This document shows, one piece after another, positions 62,201 to 64,000 of a stretch of DNA of 64,000 nucleotides (positions are counted from its first letter, which is position 1; each line of letters opens with the position of its first letter). The stretch lies in NCBI RefSeq assembly GCF_030704535.1, contig NC_081822.1, forward strand, positions 12,579,001 to 12,643,000, in the 5' to 3' direction. The stretch comes from Vitis vinifera. Taxonomy: Eukaryota > Streptophyta > Magnoliopsida > Vitales > Vitaceae. The notes beneath the pieces are model-generated. The model saw nothing but the letters and a program-made list of their open reading frames with translations. It was not told the DNA's origin and made no database searches. A program made the translations under genes and the position numbers.

Positions 62201-63617
62201 GTCGCATTCCTTAAAATTGTATAAACCATCCTCAAAAAGAACTATTCATCAATAGTTTTGAAAAACATAAGATAGGATTGATTCATCTCAATTAAAAATA
62301 ATAATAAAATAAAATTGGAAATGAGGCTCGAGTTCTTAGCAATACAAGAACGATATAAAGAGTGATTCTACATTTCCCTATTTACACACAATCCACCCAC
62401 CAGGGGGCAAGTAGCCCTACCAAAATAAAACACATGGCAAGATAAAATATTTTTCTCGCCTGAAAACTCCTTAGTGAAGCTTACACACGAGAAAAAGGAG
62501 CAAGTGAAGGGACCATTAGAAAGTTTGTGTTCTAGGTAATATGATCCCAACCAAGTTCGCTCCCAACACATGAACCCTCTATTCTAAAGAAATGAGAGTC
62601 CCAACACAAATAATTTCCCTGACTTCTCTTAAGAACAAACATCATTGTCCACTCAACATACGACATGTGGCACCAAAAAACCCTACGTATATGTACTCGG
62701 TTATAGCAAAGATCAAGACTATAGTAATGGAGCCCAAACCTAGATATTCCATTGTGGAATACTAAAAGCACTAGAAACTCAATGGATTAATTTTTAAAGC
62801 AAAAACTTTCTCGCTGTCACTGGAAAAAGCACAAATTGTAGATCCATAGCCACATGTCAACAAGAAATAACATTCCACAGTGGGGGGTAAGTGGTCAAGT
62901 CAGAAGATTCCATCTAGCATGAATAAGTTTTTTCGCTTGGAAACTTGTCAGCCACTAAGCTTACACGCAAGAAAAAAGGGGGCAAGTGAAGGGACCACGG
63001 AAAGTTCTTGTACTTGGTAACACGATCTGGTCTAGATCCCTATAAACATGAGTTTCATATTTATACAAGCACAAAGGTTGCAATTCAAAGGACACGAAAC
63101 TCATTACTTGAAGAATATGGAAAGTCTATTTTTGTTTCTTTTTGCTAAGCATATGACATGTGGTATAGCTGAGCCTTATACAAGTAGATAAAGGTTAAGC
63201 TAAAGATTTTTTAGGGACACAACAATAAAAAAAACAAAAAACTCTATCAATGTGGTTAGTTGCTTTGAATTGGAGGCCCCAATTCCATATCCACAATAAT
63301 TGATCTATGTTTTTCCCTATTTGGAAGTCAATTTAAGTTCCAAGCAGCCCGATCAACAAAAAAATTGCACGGGAAAAGCAAGATTATCAAATTCCGTGGA
63401 ATAGAATTTTCAAATCAAATCCAATCTTGAGGAACCAAATGAAGTGTAAATAAGCAAGCTTTCTCGATTTAAAAAATGTACAAGTGGAAGAGGCTATACC
63501 TTTCACTTTTCGCCTGGACTTGCACAAAGGGCATTCAGCGTACTTAGTTGAACTCATACATAGCATTGTTCCGCACAAATTACAGAACATGAAATCACGT
63601 TGCCGGCTATACGCCAT
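56289..63617 (-). CDS. NRPA12: RNA polymerase I subunit NRPA12 (RPA12 / A12.2)
   Basis: Five exons, 63617-63500, 58617-58577, 56698-56615, 56531-56472 and 56366-56289, give 126 residues (Arabidopsis about 119). All borders are GT/AG and all phases agree. The N-terminal zinc ribbon has C12-x2-C15 and C29-x2-C32 ([16 protein letters not shown]). A linker contains [17 protein letters not shown]. The C-terminal TFIIS-like ribbon has C86-x2-C89 and C115-x2-C118, with the acidic RSADEGQT hairpin (Asp106, Glu107) that in this family promotes RNA cleavage by Pol I. The protein works in the nucleolus in rRNA synthesis and proofreading. Exon 2 is only 41 nt. Intron 1 is 4.9 kb because of nested retroelements. 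A 5' UTR intron upstream of 63641 is possible. Confidence 0.93.
56699..58576 (-). other. NRPA12 intron 2, unremarkable
   Basis: A 1.9-kb intron of ordinary AT-rich DNA. I saw no element ends, RNA gene or coding remnant. Confidence 0.5.
60354..61563 (+). mobile_element. Nested solo LTR, family B, TSD TCTTC
   Basis: The LTR runs 60359-61558, opening TGTTAGCCCAAGGGTTCTCC and closing TTTTCTCA, with TCTTC outside both ends (60354-60358 and 61559-61563). It aligns with the minus strand of 11645-12913. It carries ACCGGTCGA-type words near 60770-60960 and the AATTCACCCCCTCTTTTGGG segment near its 3' end. It is nested in the non-autonomous LTR element, so it inserted later. Confidence 0.8.
61620..62052. 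repeat. Minisatellite of about 18-21-bp units
   Basis: About 20 units of the type AAGGCAAAATGCCCAACCCT with variants (AAGGTGAAATG, AAGGCGAAATG). It is inside the non-autonomous LTR element. The open frames across it (repeated GKMPNPQ) only reflect the repeat. Confidence 0.9.
62488..62760 (+). repeat. Extra, degraded polypurine tract plus LTR copy inside the element
   Basis: CGAGAAAAAGGAGCAAG followed by TGAAGGGACCATTAGAAAG at 62506 mirrors the polypurine tract and 3' LTR start at about 62970-63010. The upstream 100 bp also corresponds (AAGCTTACACAC/GCGAG versus AAGCTTACACGCAAG). Further on, CATACGACATGTGGCACC matches the LTR word CATATGACATGTGGTATA. It is therefore a third, more diverged LTR-like copy. 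Confidence 0.6.
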
Positions 63618-64000
63618 GAAATATCCCTTTGATGGGCTGTTTCAGAACCAACACAGAATTAATACAAATTTAATGAGAGATCAAATAATAGAAATTATGT
63701 ATTGGGCAGAACAAATCCTAACTAAGCCAAGTAGCCAGACGACGCTCATCAAGACCTAAATCAGAGATCAAATCGATACTAATTCTTGAAGAGCTAAATA
63801 TCCTTTAGTACAATTAGTTCTTAAAACAGTCTGGTTGGTCGCCGAGAAACCGTAGGAAGGAAAAAGAAGACTTGGAAACTTAGAACCAGTTTGTGATTGG
63901 CGTAGGAGTTTCAGAAACCAAACGCAGCATTCAAAAGAGGAATTGTCAAAGAATCACCTGATGGGTGCCTTCCAAAGGGGAGGGAGCGTGATTTTCCCTA
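63618..64000 (-). promoter_or_regulatory. NRPA12 5' flank, leader and probable promoter
   Basis: The 383 bp up to the window edge must hold the leader. On the minus strand a CATCAGGTGATT donor-like site (near 63956) and an AAACAG acceptor-like site (near 63641) could bound a 5' UTR intron. This is not proven. Confidence 0.35.

Larger units (their letters stand above)
59173..63229 (+). mobile_element. Non-autonomous LTR retroelement in NRPA12 intron 1, TSD ATAAA
   Basis: The element runs 59178-63224. Its LTRs are 59178-59429 and 62987-63224, both opening TGAAGGG and closing GGGACACAACA, with ATAAA outside each (59173-59177 and 63225-63229). One base after the 5' LTR lies TGGCGCCATCTGTGG, the primer-binding or leader word typical of plant Ty3/gypsy elements. 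A polypurine tract (AAGAAAAAAGGGGGCAAG) abuts the 3' LTR. The interior has only short, gag-like or unrecognised frames and no protease, RT or integrase. A 1.2-kb solo LTR (60359-61558) is nested within, leaving about 2.8 kb for the original element. Confidence 0.85.

Overview
This window looks like an AT-rich dicot nuclear genome. The gene sequences and repeat style suggest grapevine (Vitis), but that is a judgement I could not confirm by search. There is no bacterial or organellar gene organisation. Most of the window is transposable-element (TE) sequence and AT-rich intergenic DNA, with four credible host genes and several gene fragments. I resolved three multi-exon genes by joining exons at GT/AG sites: a CLAVATA1-type LRR receptor kinase (25082-28295, minus), a 12-exon SYT2-type synaptotagmin (39540-48056, minus), and a 5-exon RNA polymerase I subunit NRPA12/RPA12 (56289-63617, minus). 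A fourth gene (55075-55740, plus) encodes a basic, proline-rich 221-residue protein with a PNRC/EDC1-like motif and a leader holding three short uORFs.

Layout. 1-7.5 kb: a retroelement-like coding tail, a block of ACCGGTCGACCGGT palindromes, a three-copy 674-bp tandem array, and a pair of 179-bp direct repeats enclosing a LINE fragment and a broken PPR gene. 7.5-18 kb: AT-rich DNA with foldback repeats, three solo LTRs, a Mutator-like element with a 9-bp target-site duplication (TSD), and a 1.1-kb inverted-repeat element with TTA TSDs. 19.2-24.5 kb: a complete but coding-dead hAT transposon with a perfect 8-bp TSD. 25-28.3 kb: the CLV1-like gene. 28.3-34.7 kb: AT-rich intergenic DNA. 34.7-38.5 kb: a 3.8-kb solo LTR with TSD ATCAT that carries a ribosomal protein S16 fragment and a roughly 110-bp tandem array. 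39.5-48 kb: SYT2-like, with an antisense LINE in one intron and a microsatellite running into a splice donor. 48-54.5 kb: sparse intergenic DNA. 54.6-55.7 kb: the PNRC-like gene. 56.3-63.6 kb: NRPA12, whose 4.9-kb first intron contains a non-autonomous LTR element (TSD ATAAA) into which a solo LTR (TSD TCTTC) has inserted.

The host genes do not form a pathway: CLV1 acts in peptide signalling at the plasma membrane, the synaptotagmin in membrane tethering and traffic, NRPA12 in rRNA transcription, and the PNRC-like protein possibly in mRNA decapping. The strongest structural results are the several TE boundaries fixed by matching TSDs, the ribosomal gene captured inside an LTR, and the microsatellite-derived splice donor. 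I found no convincing wholly new system. All joins and homologies were read by eye and recalled from knowledge of the families; no alignment or search was run.
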